Origin: JAHBNG01 sp039028975
GTDB lineage: Bacteria; Chloroflexota; Anaerolineae; Caldilineales; Caldilineaceae
Length of the DNA: 64,000 nt
Direction of reading: 5' to 3'
Assembly: GCA_039028975.1 (NCBI GenBank)
Contig: JBCCHB010000012.1
Span: forward strand, 89,754-153,753
The notes beneath the pieces were generated by a model. The model saw only the letters and a list, made by a program, of their open reading frames with translations. It was not told the origin of the DNA and did not search any database. The position numbers were made by a program, and so were the translations under genes. Position 1 is the first letter of the stretch; every line of letters begins with the position of its first letter. This document shows, piece by piece, positions 42,843 to 52,115 of the stretch.

Positions 42843-43790
42843 TTATTCACTCGCTTGGGGCAAATTTTCGATGGCTGGCAAACTCTTCAAAAAGGCCGCT
42901 ATAGCCAACGCATCATCATCGGTGAGCCGACCCAGGCCGCGATCGGTTTGGGCCTTCATTGCACCGTGGGCTTCGGTGCCGTCCGAGTAAAAACCAGTCT
43001 TTAGGAAGTCGGCAATCTCTTCTTCAGACCAGCCACCAAGGCCTGTTAGCTCATCGGGGGTGAGATTCGGAGCGACTGTATCTCGGAAGGGCGCACCTGC
43101 TAATGGTCGGCTCCAGTCCATGCTACCGTCGTCGTTACGTGGGGTATGGCAGCGGCCACAGCGAGCGTTGGTAGCAATGTAGCGACCACGGTCAGCCCCT
43201 TCTGTCGGTGCTGTGGCAGGCGGATCTTCCTGAACCATTGTGTCTGGAATTTCACCAGTGATGGAACGAACAGGAACTTCATTCTCTATCGGATCGAGGG
43301 AACGCAGATAGGCAATCAAATTTATAACATCTTCATCCGCCATGCTTGAGTAGCGAGGCATCGGCTGTGCCAAATTACCACCTTCCCCACCACTCAATAC
43401 TGAACTTGCATGCCCAAGACGCAGCGCATTCATGAGCTCTTCATCACTTACATCGGCTATGCCAGTACTATGGGATGTCAAATTAGGTGCATAGGCAATA
43501 CCCCACGGCCCCTCAAATTCATTACCACCTGCTAAACCACCTAGATCACGATTGAAGTGGCATCCACAACCTACAACCATCGCGGTTACATAAGCACCTG
43601 CTTCTGGATCGCCAAGCGCCATCTCTTCAGTAGATTCCGCAGTACTCTCCGCGCTAGGCGCTTCACTGGAGGTCATGCTACCCTCTGGGAGCTGAAGAGG
43701 TTGACACGCTACCGCTAGCACCATCAGAAGAGCCACAATGGGTAGTGCTAGCCAGTGTACTCTTGCCATATGGTTGTTTTTCTGTTCCAT
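42843..43790 (-). CDS. Diheme cytochrome c lipoprotein
   Basis: 315 residues. Lipoprotein signal with lipobox VLAVACQP, then a Ser/Glu/Ala linker. Two cytochrome c domains: the first, near residues 62-155, has GCGCHFNRD; the second, near 200-310, has the normal CGRCHTPR. Both have downstream Met/Pro-rich segments (MPRYSSMADEDVINLIAYL; APNLTPDELTGLGGW) as in alcohol-dehydrogenase-type multiheme subunits. The first motif is CXCH rather than CXXCH, so heme attachment there is uncertain. Predicted extracytoplasmic electron carrier. No oxidase or dehydrogenase partner is adjacent; a YceI lipoprotein lies upstream on the same strand. Confidence 0.87.
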   Translation of the reverse strand: MEQKNNHMARVHWLALPIVALLMVLAVACQPLQLPEGSMTSSEAPSAESTAESTEEMALGDPEAGAYVTAMVVGCGCHFNRDLGGLAGGNEFEGPWGIAYAPNLTSHSTGIADVSDEELMNALRLGHASSVLSGGEGGNLAQPMPRYSSMADEDVINLIAYLRSLDPIENEVPVRSITGEIPDTMVQEDPPATAPTEGADRGRYIATNARCGRCHTPRNDDGSMDWSRPLAGAPFRDTVAPNLTPDELTGLGGWSEEEIADFLKTGFYSDGTEAHGAMKAQTDRGLGRLTDDDALAIAAFLKSLPAIENLPQASE

Positions 43791-43913
43791 AGCTTTCTCC
43801 TTGGTGTATGTCTAACAAATCAATAGCGAACAAGTTTGGATTGACAGGATCTTAGGGAGAATTAACAATGTTTTCTCCAGTTACAATATCTCATAATCAC
43901 ACCCGCAGGATTT

Positions 43914-44660
43914 TTATTCGACTTTTGTGGCAATAAACTCAAGCTCCAACTGAACCTCATCTTCCACACTGGCTACAATAGGAACCTTAGGAACTGTAAT
44001 GCCATAGTCAGCATAAAGTATTGTGGTCGATGCAAGCCCTGTAAGCTCTTGCTCTGAGATGACGGTAACGTTTATCTCGAACGTTTCCGAACGGATGGTA
44101 TCTAAAACGGATAGCTCACCTGTAACCGAAAAACTGAATGTATCCCCAATGCCAATACTCTGTGGGAGAGATTCAATAGTCAAGGGTTCAAAAGTAATAA
44201 ACTGATATTCATTTTTGGCAGTGAGGAGTACCTGGCGCTGAATGGCTCTGTTGCGACGGCTACTGTCTGTTTTGAAGTCCCGGGCATTAATCGTGATAAT
44301 CCCAATCTGGCTCGCACTTGGGTTACTAGGAACGACTGTGATTTCTCCAGTTACTTGGGAGGTAGCGCCAACCACCGTCTTGTCATTGCCAAGCAACACT
44401 TCCTGAATGATAAAACGTGCCTCAGATCGATCAGCCACAATCTGGAAGGTCATTGCCTCATCGGCACCTTCGCTCTCTACAGATGATGCAGACTCATCTG
44501 TTTGAGGTTGTACCGTCGCAGTTGGTTCTTCTTCGGGCACAGGTGTCGGTGTATTAGCGGATGGTACATTTTCTGGCGGGTTTTGTGGTGGTTGCCCCGG
44601 CGCACAGGATGCTAGCACCAATACCCCACATAGTAAGACAACCCATATACCTTTTCGCAT
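43914..44660 (-). CDS. YceI-like lipoprotein
   Basis: About 248 residues from ATG 44660, chosen because it places a lipoprotein signal (MRKGIWVVLLCGVLVLASCAP) at the N-terminus; the open frame runs up to 44792. After a Pro/Glu/Thr linker comes the YceI lipocalin-like beta barrel with FQIVADRSEARFIIQEVLLG, VTGEITV, INARDFKTDSSRRNRAI, YQFITFEPL and FSVTGELSVLDT. YceI barrels bind isoprenoid-type lipids such as polyprenyl chains or quinones. The nearby cytochrome c lipoprotein makes a quinone-related role plausible but unproven. Confidence 0.88.
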   Translation of the reverse strand: MRKGIWVVLLCGVLVLASCAPGQPPQNPPENVPSANTPTPVPEEEPTATVQPQTDESASSVESEGADEAMTFQIVADRSEARFIIQEVLLGNDKTVVGATSQVTGEITVVPSNPSASQIGIITINARDFKTDSSRRNRAIQRQVLLTAKNEYQFITFEPLTIESLPQSIGIGDTFSFSVTGELSVLDTIRSETFEINVTVISEQELTGLASTTILYADYGITVPKVPIVASVEDEVQLELEFIATKVE

Positions 44661-45049
44661 CCGGCCTAATCGGCTAAATGCCGGGTCATGATCTCTAATA
44701 ATTTTTCTGGAATTGCTCTGAAAGATAGTAGTTTGGTAATTCATCCGAATTTTTGATGACGCTAAAAGCCGGCTGGGTACATCAAGTGGCATTCTACTAT
44801 GCTATTGTGTCACAAACAGTAGCTCTCAATTACCTATACCAGAGGAAGTAAGCTCGTGTTCAAGTATCGTACAGTTTAGGGGAAGCCAGGTAGAGTAGAA
44901 TGATGATAACTCTGCTAATAAGTATATACGTAATGGATGGTATCTACCATGACCTAAAGGACAGTATTTATTCCTAGTAAAGGCTGATCTAAAGGTCAGG
45001 GGTATAATACGAATAGCTTTTGGTTGCTTGTAGGTATGCTTATAAAAGC
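44661..45049. other. Noncoding gap
   Basis: Between the YceI gene and the response regulator 3' end. A TATAAT-like box at 45003-45008 on the plus strand has no matching -35. I see no gene, terminator or repeat copy. Confidence 0.5.
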
Positions 45050-45736
45050 TCAGTTTCGGGGTTGGGATAAGATTGTGCTCGGATCGATCAGGCCCTTCTG
45101 CATGGCAAATGCGACCACTTGAGATCGGTTGCGGAGATGAAGTTTCTGGAGAATTTCTCGCATGTGGTATTTAACCGTTCGCTCAGTAATGATCAGAGAT
45201 TTTGCAATCTCCTTATTGGTCCACCCTTGTGCCGCAAGTTGAAGTACTTGCAACTGACGTTCGGTGAGCTCATGACTTTCTGACTCTTCCTCAGTTTCCT
45301 CAACCTCACTAGGCTGATTGGCAAACTCAGCAAGAACTTTGGTCGCCAAGTCCTGTGACATGGCGGCCTCGCCTCGTTCAAGTCCCTCTAAGAGGTCAAA
45401 GAATCGTTCTGGCTCAATGCTCTTTAGCAAATAGCCAGATGCACCTGACTTAACTGCCTCAAAGAGGTGCTCATCATCTGCAGACATGGTTAATATGACA
45501 ATCTTTGTTGCTGGGAATTCAGTCTTAATCAGGCGAGTTGCTTCCAGTCCATCACAGTTGGGCATTTGGATATCCATCAACACTACATCCGGCTTTAGTA
45601 GCCGAACTTTGTCCAACGCTTCGTGTCCATCCTTGGCTGCGCCAACGATTACGACCTGTCTCGCTTCTAAAAGGTTCTGGAGACCTTCTAAAAATAATGG
45701 GTGGTCATCCACTAGTAGCACATTTAGTGAGAGCAT
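45050..45736 (-). CDS. NarL/FixJ-type response regulator
   Basis: 228 residues. Receiver domain with acidic pair Asp10-Asp11, phosphoacceptor Asp55 in VLMDIQMPN, Thr in ILTMSAD and Lys in YLLKSIEPERF. An acidic linker (EVEETEEESES) leads to a LuxR-type helix-turn-helix (LTERQLQVLQLAAQGWTNKEIAKSL, ERTVKYHMREIL). Partner of the histidine kinase encoded immediately upstream, with a half copy of repeat family 1 in the 66-base gap. Targets unknown. Confidence 0.95.
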   Translation of the reverse strand: MLSLNVLLVDDHPLFLEGLQNLLEARQVVIVGAAKDGHEALDKVRLLKPDVVLMDIQMPNCDGLEATRLIKTEFPATKIVILTMSADDEHLFEAVKSGASGYLLKSIEPERFFDLLEGLERGEAAMSQDLATKVLAEFANQPSEVEETEEESESHELTERQLQVLQLAAQGWTNKEIAKSLIITERTVKYHMREILQKLHLRNRSQVVAFAMQKGLIDPSTILSQPRN

Positions 45737-45764
45737 GGCTCCTGGTTCCCTAATAACTCTATGT

Positions 45765-45788
45765 CGATTTTCAAACCGTGCTGAGTAT
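45765..45788. repeat. Family-1 hairpin repeat, half copy F
   Basis: Only the right end, GATTTTCAAACCGTGCTGAGTATA, is present. It lies in the short gap between histidine kinase and response regulator genes. No left arm is recognisable. Confidence 0.6.
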
Positions 45789-45802
45789 AATGGTCAACTT
45801 TA

Positions 45803-47239
45803 CTAACTGTCAACCGCCGGACGTGTGGGGTATGATAGGGTTTCGGGGCTGAGATCGAGGAGGCGGGTTGTGGATTTGGGTAGAACAATGGTGATTTCGG
45901 TACCAAGACTTGGTTCAGATTGAATCTCAATTTCCCCCCCAATTTCGGCCGCACGTTCTCGCATAATTTGCAGACCTACATGATGCCCATTTGGTGCTGG
46001 AATCACTTCGATTTGGAAACCATGGCCATTGTCGGCAATCGACACTTGTATGTTGTTTTGTTCTTCGCTAATTGAAACGACTGCCTGACAGGCCTTTGCA
46101 TGTTTTCGAATGTTGGTCAGTGCTTCTTGGACAATACGCATGAGCTGCGCTTCTGCATGGGGACCCAAATCGAGAGTATATGCAGGTGTAGGCAGTTCAA
46201 GCCTGGTGCGAATATCGCTAAATTTGGCAAACTTATCCAGATGGGTGCGCAATGCGGTGACAAAGTCCTGATCCTCAAGTACGCTGCTCTGCAGGTTTAA
46301 GATATATTCGCGCACGTCAACATGGGCATTCTGGACTGCTTCTATGAGTCGCTTGAGATAGCTGCCTCCCTGCTGCGTCAACCCCTGTTCATATAGCTCG
46401 AGCACAGCTTGACTTTGCATTTTGACATAACCCAACACCTGACCCAAGCTATCATGAAGCTCACGGGCCAACCGCTCACGCTCTTTGAAGGTTGCCAGCG
46501 TCCGCTGCTGTTGGCGCATCTCGAGTTGAACATCCTCTCTCTCTGATTGTTGCGCACGGAGAATGTGATCAGCGCGCTGAACGATTAGTACAAGCACACC
46601 GTAAAGGGCCGCCAGTATCCCCGCAACGCCAAGTATAATATTGCGTTGCACGGTATTGATCCGCCTTAATAGTGGAGTCACATTTGAGTACAGTTCAATT
46701 ACCCCTACAATCGGACCAGATTGTCCTTCAGAGCGGATTGGCACATAGGTGGCCAACACATCTTGATCTTCGATGATTCCGTCGAAAGTATTAAAGGTAT
46801 CACGGTGGGTCAATTCACTGATGACGACTCCTTTCCACGCAGTGAGAAACCCTGTGTTGTCAGCTTCCGAGGAACCAATCTGTTCCGCCTCAGTAGAGAA
46901 GACAGTAATGCCATTAGGGTTGTAGATTTTCACCTTGACTACCGACAAACCTACTACCTGGTCGATTACAGATGTACGCAATTTCTTGATGCCTGGATGG
47001 TTATAGAGCGTATGGGGCTCTTGGGTTAGGGTTACTTCGATAAACGGAACAACCTCATCCCAAAGCGAGTTGGCAAATCCTAAGGTGACTGCTACGTTTT
47101 TCTCCTCTGCCATCTCGGTCAAGTTACGAACCGCTGTTTGACGATAGAGATAACCAAGTAGTACTGTAACAATAACGAAACCGATTAAGCTGGCAACCGA
47201 GAAGTATCGCAATAGCCTAAACATGCGTATGGTTCCCAT
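45803..47239 (-). CDS. Sensor histidine kinase (HisKA_3, NarX/LiaS type)
   Basis: 478 residues. Membrane helices at about 13-33 and 200-222 enclose an extracytoplasmic sensor region (VKIYNPNGITVFSTEAEQIG, GPIVGVIELYSNVTPLL) resembling a single Cache/PAS-type domain. The cytosolic part has a coiled coil, dimerisation box ARELHDSLGQVLGYVKMQSQ (His near 262), and an ATPase domain with EALTNIRKHAKA, SIADNGHGF and GLQIMRERAAEIGGEI. Signals to the downstream NarL-type regulator. Stimulus unknown. Confidence 0.93.
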   Translation of the reverse strand: MGTIRMFRLLRYFSVASLIGFVIVTVLLGYLYRQTAVRNLTEMAEEKNVAVTLGFANSLWDEVVPFIEVTLTQEPHTLYNHPGIKKLRTSVIDQVVGLSVVKVKIYNPNGITVFSTEAEQIGSSEADNTGFLTAWKGVVISELTHRDTFNTFDGIIEDQDVLATYVPIRSEGQSGPIVGVIELYSNVTPLLRRINTVQRNIILGVAGILAALYGVLVLIVQRADHILRAQQSEREDVQLEMRQQQRTLATFKERERLARELHDSLGQVLGYVKMQSQAVLELYEQGLTQQGGSYLKRLIEAVQNAHVDVREYILNLQSSVLEDQDFVTALRTHLDKFAKFSDIRTRLELPTPAYTLDLGPHAEAQLMRIVQEALTNIRKHAKACQAVVSISEEQNNIQVSIADNGHGFQIEVIPAPNGHHVGLQIMRERAAEIGGEIEIQSEPSLGTEITIVLPKSTTRLLDLSPETLSYPTRPAVDS

Positions 47240-47251
47240 ATTCTCTCACAT

Positions 47252-47284
47252 AAAAAACAACGCCACCTGCGGTTTCAGGTGGCG
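47252..47284 (-). terminator. Terminator downstream of tRNA-Gln
   Basis: Minus strand ACGCCACCTG and CAGGTGGCGT pair around AAACCG, followed by TGTTTTTT. It sits about 85 bases past the tRNA and just before the histidine kinase start. Confidence 0.88.
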
Positions 47285-47367
47285 TCAGCGGTTGCACTTC
47301 AATAACGAAAATTTATTTGTAACAGATATTAGTTGCCTTATGCAGCTGTGTTTCTATTAACACCAAG

Positions 47368-47439
47368 CTGGGGGACAGGGACTTGAACCCCAACCATCTG
47401 ATCCAGAGTCAGACGTTCTGCCAATTAAACTATCCCCCA
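47368..47439 (-). tRNA. tRNA-Gln (CUG)
   Basis: 72 bases. The acceptor strands TGGGGGA and TCCCCCA pair, the D arm contains AATTGGCAG, the anticodon stem TCTGA/TCAGA encloses CTCTGGA with anticodon CTG, and the T loop is TTCAAGT. Discriminator G; CCA is not encoded. It has its own promoter and terminator. In many bacteria of this type Gln-tRNA is made by a non-discriminating GluRS plus GatCAB; gltX is the next gene upstream. Confidence 0.95.
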
Positions 47440-47451
47440 TTAGCAACCTAA

Positions 47452-47480
47452 ACTATAGCACAATGGGCAGAAAATGCCAA
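47452..47480 (-). promoter_or_regulatory. tRNA-Gln promoter
   Basis: Minus strand TTGGCA (47480-47475), 17-base spacer, TATAGT (47457-47452). The expected start is a few bases before the mature tRNA 5' end. Confidence 0.75.
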
Positions 47481-47492
47481 ATTTTGGCTACT

Positions 47493-47577
47493 TTACTGTG
47501 CTCGTTTTGAAAACCGGAGTTTGACACAGGTTCTTCTGGGTAGAGCTGCCTCCGGTCTTACAACGGAGCAAAGTGTA
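47493..47577. repeat. Family-1 hairpin repeat, copy C (degenerate)
   Basis: Left end TACTGTGCTCGTTTTGAAAA and a right end CAACGGAGCAAAGTGTA that has lost the TGAGTATA consensus. Arms CCGGAG and CTCCGG still pair. An older copy, between gltX and tRNA-Gln. Confidence 0.55.
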
Positions 47578-47650
47578 CATGAATACCCGATAACAACTTT
47601 CGAGGATGCATCAGGTACAATGACTTCCAGGCTTTATTATTCGGTGATCG

Positions 47651-49195
47651 TTAGGCTGGCTGGGCAGCATATGCCTCCAAAGCCTGGAGTCCATTCTGAA
47701 TACGCTTAAGTACTTCCTCTCGACCTAGCACAACCATACTTTCAAAGAGAGGCGGTGCCACCGTTTTTCCAGTTAAGGCTACTCGGAATGGGGTAAGGAA
47801 CGGCCCTACTTTGACGCTCATCTTCTCTGCTTCTTGGCGAAAGGTGGCCTGCAACGTATCTGCATCAAATGGCTCAATCTCTGAAAGCATCTCACCACCC
47901 TGCTTTAGAATTTCTATGCAGGTGGGGGCGTCTAGTTTTTTGCCAATCATCTTGCCCGGTTCTGGATAGGAGAGAGCATCTGCATCCAGGTATGCCCAGT
48001 CAACCAACTGATCTGCGTCAGTTAGCGTAGTCATTCGCTCTTGGATCAAAGGAATTAAACCATCGAGCTTGCCGTTATTCAGAAGCGTCTCTTCATCTAC
48101 ATCAATTTGTTGGCTTAGGTAAGGTACCAACAGTAGCTTAAGTTGTTCTGGTGACATATCACGGATATACATACCTGTGATCCATGTTAACTTGTCATAG
48201 GGTAAAGCAGCAGGGCCAGAGTTAATTTCGTTTATGTCAAAGCGTTCAATGGCTTCCTCCTGGCTAAAGATCTCCCGTTCAGCATCAAAGTTCCAGCCTA
48301 CATTGGTTAGAAAATTGAACATTGCGGATGGGACAAAGCCAGCATCTTGGAATTCATGAACCAATGCCAAATACTCTTTCCCTGCTACAACTTTCTTGCG
48401 TTTGCTCATCTTCCCTTTTCCCGATGGATCCAGGATAACTGGCAGATGGGCGACGATCGGCATGGCCCAGCCGAAAGCATCATAAAGAATCTTATGCAAA
48501 GGTGTAGACGAAACCCACTCGTCACTGCGCATGATATGGGTAATTTCCATCAGGTGATCATCTACTACAACTGCGAGATGGTAAGTTGGCATATTGTCGC
48601 TCTTAAAAAGAACGGCATCCTGAAGCTGACTGTTTTCTATGGTAATGGGGCCACGAATCTTATCGTCAAACGTTGTAGCGCCATCTAGCGGAACTTTTAG
48701 TCGAATGACCGATGGCACACCCTCTGCTTTCATCTTCGCATGTTCTGCATCACTTAGGTCACGACACCGGCGATCATAGCCAAAGGACTGTTTGTTCTTC
48801 TTCTGCTCTTCACGCATTTCGGCCAGCCGTTCCCCAGTACAGTAACATCGGTAGGCATATCCCTCATCTACCAACTGCTCTGCATATTGATGATACAGTT
48901 CTTTCCGCTCACTTTGGGTATACGGTCCATAGGGGCCACCTACATCGGGGCCTTCATCCCAATGCAGACCCAGCCAGCGCAAACTAGACATAATATTGTC
49001 CAAGCTGTCTTCGACAAAGCGATTCTGGTCTGTGTCTTCAATCCGCAGAATAAACTGGCCACCAGTGTGACGAGCATATAGCCAATTAAAGAGAGCTGTA
49101 CGTAATCCGCCCAGATGCAGGTACCCCGTAGGACTTGGGGCAAAGCGCACTCGGGCAGGAGCGTGATCATTAGGTGTTCCTAAGCGTTGCGACAT
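47651..49195 (-). CDS. gltX: Glutamyl-tRNA synthetase
   Basis: 514 residues, normal length. Class I synthetase with the HIGH-type motif in FAPSPTGYLHLGGLRTALFNW near 20-40 and KMSKRKK near 262. The zinc-finger region of E. coli GluRS is reduced here to YRCYCT...RRCRD. The C-terminal anticodon-binding helical domain ends at FESMVVLGREEVLKRI. Charges tRNA-Glu and, if non-discriminating, tRNA-Gln as well; a tRNA-Gln gene lies 200 bases downstream. Confidence 0.96.
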   Translation of the reverse strand: MSQRLGTPNDHAPARVRFAPSPTGYLHLGGLRTALFNWLYARHTGGQFILRIEDTDQNRFVEDSLDNIMSSLRWLGLHWDEGPDVGGPYGPYTQSERKELYHQYAEQLVDEGYAYRCYCTGERLAEMREEQKKNKQSFGYDRRCRDLSDAEHAKMKAEGVPSVIRLKVPLDGATTFDDKIRGPITIENSQLQDAVLFKSDNMPTYHLAVVVDDHLMEITHIMRSDEWVSSTPLHKILYDAFGWAMPIVAHLPVILDPSGKGKMSKRKKVVAGKEYLALVHEFQDAGFVPSAMFNFLTNVGWNFDAEREIFSQEEAIERFDINEINSGPAALPYDKLTWITGMYIRDMSPEQLKLLLVPYLSQQIDVDEETLLNNGKLDGLIPLIQERMTTLTDADQLVDWAYLDADALSYPEPGKMIGKKLDAPTCIEILKQGGEMLSEIEPFDADTLQATFRQEAEKMSVKVGPFLTPFRVALTGKTVAPPLFESMVVLGREEVLKRIQNGLQALEAYAAQPA

Positions 49196-49305
49196 AAGGT
49201 ATTTGCTTTTGGCTCCTGAATTTCATGGTGCTGTGTCCAATTCCAAAGTAAAAATCTCTGGTCATTGCTCCAACCAAAAAGCGTATCACAAGAAATAGGA
49301 AATCG

Positions 49306-50100
49306 TCAATATTTGTTTGGTTTAACCTTTACATACGTAGCCGCAAGATTCAGATCCTGACGAATGGAGGTAGCAATCTGCCCAAACTGTTCACTACCCA
49401 TCTGTTCAAAGGTGCGCGGACGCGTCAGGTCTACGATTACCTCGGCGAATATGTGGCCTGGACGGTCACTCATAATCAGCACCCGGTCTGCCAAAAAGAC
49501 AGCCTCGTTGATGCTATGGGTAACCATTACAATTGTAATCTGCTGAGCCGCCTGGATATGCATCAACTCTAGATTGAGCCGTTCGCGAGTCAGAGAGTCC
49601 AGCGCACTGAAAGGCTCATCCATGAGCAGTAATTTAGGCTTTTGCATAAGGGTTCTGGCCAGCACCGCGCGTTGTTCCATTCCGCCAGACAATTGACTAG
49701 GATAGGCATCGGCAAAGCCAGAAAGTCCTACAAGCTCAAGCAGTTTGTGGGCTTGGGATTCATCGGCTTCGCTGGGTTGTCCTATCCTAATTTGAGTAGG
49801 CAATAGAACGTTCTGCAAAACCGTACGCCAAGGCATCAAATTGCTCTTCTGAAAGACAAAACCAATATCGGGATGAGGTTGGGCAATGGGAGAACCTTGT
49901 AACAACACTTGCCCACTTTCTGCCTTGAGTAGACCGCCAACAATCCGCAGCAATGTACTCTTACCACTACCACTCGGCCCAAGCAGGCAGACAAACTCAC
50001 CAGGGATAACAGAAAAGTGAATCGATTCAACAGCAGCAATCTCACTCTGCCCACTCTGAAAAGTCTTTGTAATGTTTTGGACGTCTAGTAGCGGCTGCAT
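49306..50100 (-). CDS. ABC transporter ATPase (likely riboflavin uptake)
   Basis: 264 residues. Nitrate/sulfonate/taurine-type ATPase: Walker A LLGPSGSGKSTLLR near 40-53, Q-loop VFQKSNLMPW, signature QLSGGMEQRAVLARTL, Walker B LLLMDEPFSALD and switch His in VTHSINEA. Last of three genes below the FMN riboswitch; the permease and binding protein precede it. Its presence gives this RibXY-type system its own energy subunit. Confidence 0.9.
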   Translation of the reverse strand: MQPLLDVQNITKTFQSGQSEIAAVESIHFSVIPGEFVCLLGPSGSGKSTLLRIVGGLLKAESGQVLLQGSPIAQPHPDIGFVFQKSNLMPWRTVLQNVLLPTQIRIGQPSEADESQAHKLLELVGLSGFADAYPSQLSGGMEQRAVLARTLMQKPKLLLMDEPFSALDSLTRERLNLELMHIQAAQQITIVMVTHSINEAVFLADRVLIMSDRPGHIFAEVIVDLTRPRTFEQMGSEQFGQIATSIRQDLNLAATYVKVKPNKY

Positions 50101-50171
50101 ATTCTGACTGGTGATTGGGAAATGATGATTAGCAGTAGGTTGACAGATACTACACCTCTACTGCCTCATCC

Positions 50172-51206
50172 CTACTCAATAAAATCGACCGTGAAGAGCT
50201 CGTCTGCTGGTACCAGTGTATCAACAAGACCAATGCGCTGCATAAACTCTGCGGCGGATTCCCACTCGGCTAGACGGGTTTCGCCCATTTTGTAGTCACC
50301 TTGAGGTGTCCAGAAATCGAGAACTGCGTCAAAGACAGCTCGGTTTGCCTCAACATTGTCGGCGGCTTCGGGAACATATTTAAGAGCAATTTCAAACGCT
50401 TCATCCGGGTTATCCAGCGTGTACTGAGCCGATTTGAGGGCCGCCCGGACCATCTTCTGTACGAGCTCTGGATTTTCCGCTATGGTGGTTTCGTTTGTGA
50501 CTAGGCCATTGGCAGGGATACTGAGATATTTGTCTAACTTAATTTGCACGGTCTCAATGCCCTCTTGTGCCAACACCACAGGGCCATTGACGCCATAATC
50601 GACTGCAGCGTCCACAGTATCTTCGCTGATCGCGGCCGCTTGCGTAAAGCCGATACTCTCCATCGTCACATCGCTTTCAGACAAATCAGCTGCTTCTAAA
50701 ATGCCTCGGAAGGCCACATAGTTGGCTCCAAACGGTCCTGGTAAACCAATAGTTTTTCCCGCCAAATCAGTCGGTTCTGTAATTCCGGCTTCGATTTTGG
50801 CAAAGACAACCACTGGATACTGGGTATACCAGTTCATCACATACTGAACGGGTAACCCTCGTGCCCGGCCAATAACAACCTGGTCGCCACTGCCAATCAT
50901 AAACTGAAATTCGTCGGCAGCGACTAGTGCCAAGTAATCATTCTCAAAGCCATAGTCAAGTGCTAAGTCAATCCCCTCTTCTGCATAAAAGCCCTTTTCT
51001 ATACCTACATAGAAAGTACCAAACTGCACATTTGGGATAAATCCAACACCCAGAGTTACTGGTGTCATTTCACTCCCCAGATCATCACCAGTGGCCTCCC
51101 CACTACTTTCTGATTGGGGCGCCAATGGCGAACAGCCTGCTATCAGCAAACTCAGTATAACAATAGCGATCCACAAGTTTTTCCACGAATTTTTCCACAA
51201 CGTCAT
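50172..51206 (-). CDS. ribY: NMT1/RibY-type substrate-binding lipoprotein
   Basis: 344 residues. Lipoprotein signal with LIAGCSP lipobox. NMT1/THI5-like fold: VTLGVGFIPNVQFGTFYVGIEKGFYAEEGIDL, GSGDQVVIGRARGLPVQYVMNWYTQYPVVVFA, LAGKTIGLPGPFGANYVAFRG, IGFTQAAAISEDTVDAAVDYG. On fold alone this would be called a thiamine-precursor or sulfonate binder. The FMN riboswitch upstream and the resemblance to RibY of Chloroflexus-type RibXY systems favour riboflavin. The symbol rests on context. Confidence 0.8.
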   Translation of the reverse strand: MTLWKNSWKNLWIAIVILSLLIAGCSPLAPQSESSGEATGDDLGSEMTPVTLGVGFIPNVQFGTFYVGIEKGFYAEEGIDLALDYGFENDYLALVAADEFQFMIGSGDQVVIGRARGLPVQYVMNWYTQYPVVVFAKIEAGITEPTDLAGKTIGLPGPFGANYVAFRGILEAADLSESDVTMESIGFTQAAAISEDTVDAAVDYGVNGPVVLAQEGIETVQIKLDKYLSIPANGLVTNETTIAENPELVQKMVRAALKSAQYTLDNPDEAFEIALKYVPEAADNVEANRAVFDAVLDFWTPQGDYKMGETRLAEWESAAEFMQRIGLVDTLVPADELFTVDFIE

Positions 51207-51245
51207 GATTATCTAATGGTTCCTTTACTTTTGGGATTGAGGTAA

Positions 51246-52115
51246 TTAATCGTTTTGTTGCCAACGTAGAGAGACTCTTTCTGCAATAGCAACAATCATA
51301 TAGAGAAATTGGGCGATCAGAACAAGGCTGAATATGGCCACAAACATCAGGGGTGTGTCCAAGATTCCTCGCGCTAGGTTGATCAAAAAACCAAGGCCAG
51401 CATCTGCGCCCATAAACTCACCAACAACGGCTCCCACGACAGAGAGAATGACGCTTAGCTTGAGGCCACCAAAAATCACAGGGGCGGCCGCTGGTAACTC
51501 TAGCCAGCGAAAGAGCTGCCAACGGTTGGCCCGCAAGCTGCGCATCAGATCCATTAGGTCTGCGTCCACATTCCGGATACCCACAATCGTACTAATGAGC
51601 GTGGGGAAGAAGGTGATCAATGCACAGACCAACACCTTGCTGAACAGGCCACTCCCAAACCAGATGACCAACAATGGTGCGATGGCCACGATAGGGATGC
51701 TCTGACTGGCCACAATATATGGGGAGACTAGCCGTTCAATAAAGCGATTTTTTCCTAGTAAATAACCAAGCGCTAAAGCCAACGTTAGGCCGAGTAAAAG
51801 TCCCAGGCTTAACTCAATGAGCGTTGTGCTGGCATGGTGCCACAGCGTACCTTCTACTACGGTTGTAATAAATTTTCGCCAGACCAGAAGCGGCGAAGGT
51901 AAAATAAAGGGCGGATACGCTTGCCAACGCACCAAGCCAGCCCACCCCGCAACACCAAGTGCAACCACAAAGGGAATCGATAGCCGCTCCCAGTGATGCG
52001 CCCATCGAACAATTTGTCCTATCAAGCTGCCCCCAGCGTGGTTTTGTGTGGCCCCTTCAACTTCATCAATCTGAATTTCGTTAACGTGCGTCTTGTGCAT
52101 GGGGTCTCTTTTCAC
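51246..52115 (-). CDS. ribX: ABC transporter permease (RibX-type)
   Basis: 289 residues; starts at GTG 52115 or ATG 52100. Binding-protein-dependent permease of the SsuC/TauC kind with six predicted helices: FVVALGVAGWAGLVRW, LSLGLLLGLTLALALGYLLG, SIPIVAIAPLLVIWFG, then the EAA loop (DLMDLMRSLRANRWQLFRWLELPAAAPVIFGG). First gene after the FMN riboswitch and its terminator, so predicted to import riboflavin or a flavin precursor when FMN is low. Confidence 0.85.
   Translation of the reverse strand: MKRDPMHKTHVNEIQIDEVEGATQNHAGGSLIGQIVRWAHHWERLSIPFVVALGVAGWAGLVRWQAYPPFILPSPLLVWRKFITTVVEGTLWHHASTTLIELSLGLLLGLTLALALGYLLGKNRFIERLVSPYIVASQSIPIVAIAPLLVIWFGSGLFSKVLVCALITFFPTLISTIVGIRNVDADLMDLMRSLRANRWQLFRWLELPAAAPVIFGGLKLSVILSVVGAVVGEFMGADAGLGFLINLARGILDTPLMFVAIFSLVLIAQFLYMIVAIAERVSLRWQQND

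Noticed and set aside
45003..45008. TATAAT on the plus strand as a promoter
   Set aside because: No acceptable -35 box and no plus-strand gene downstream.
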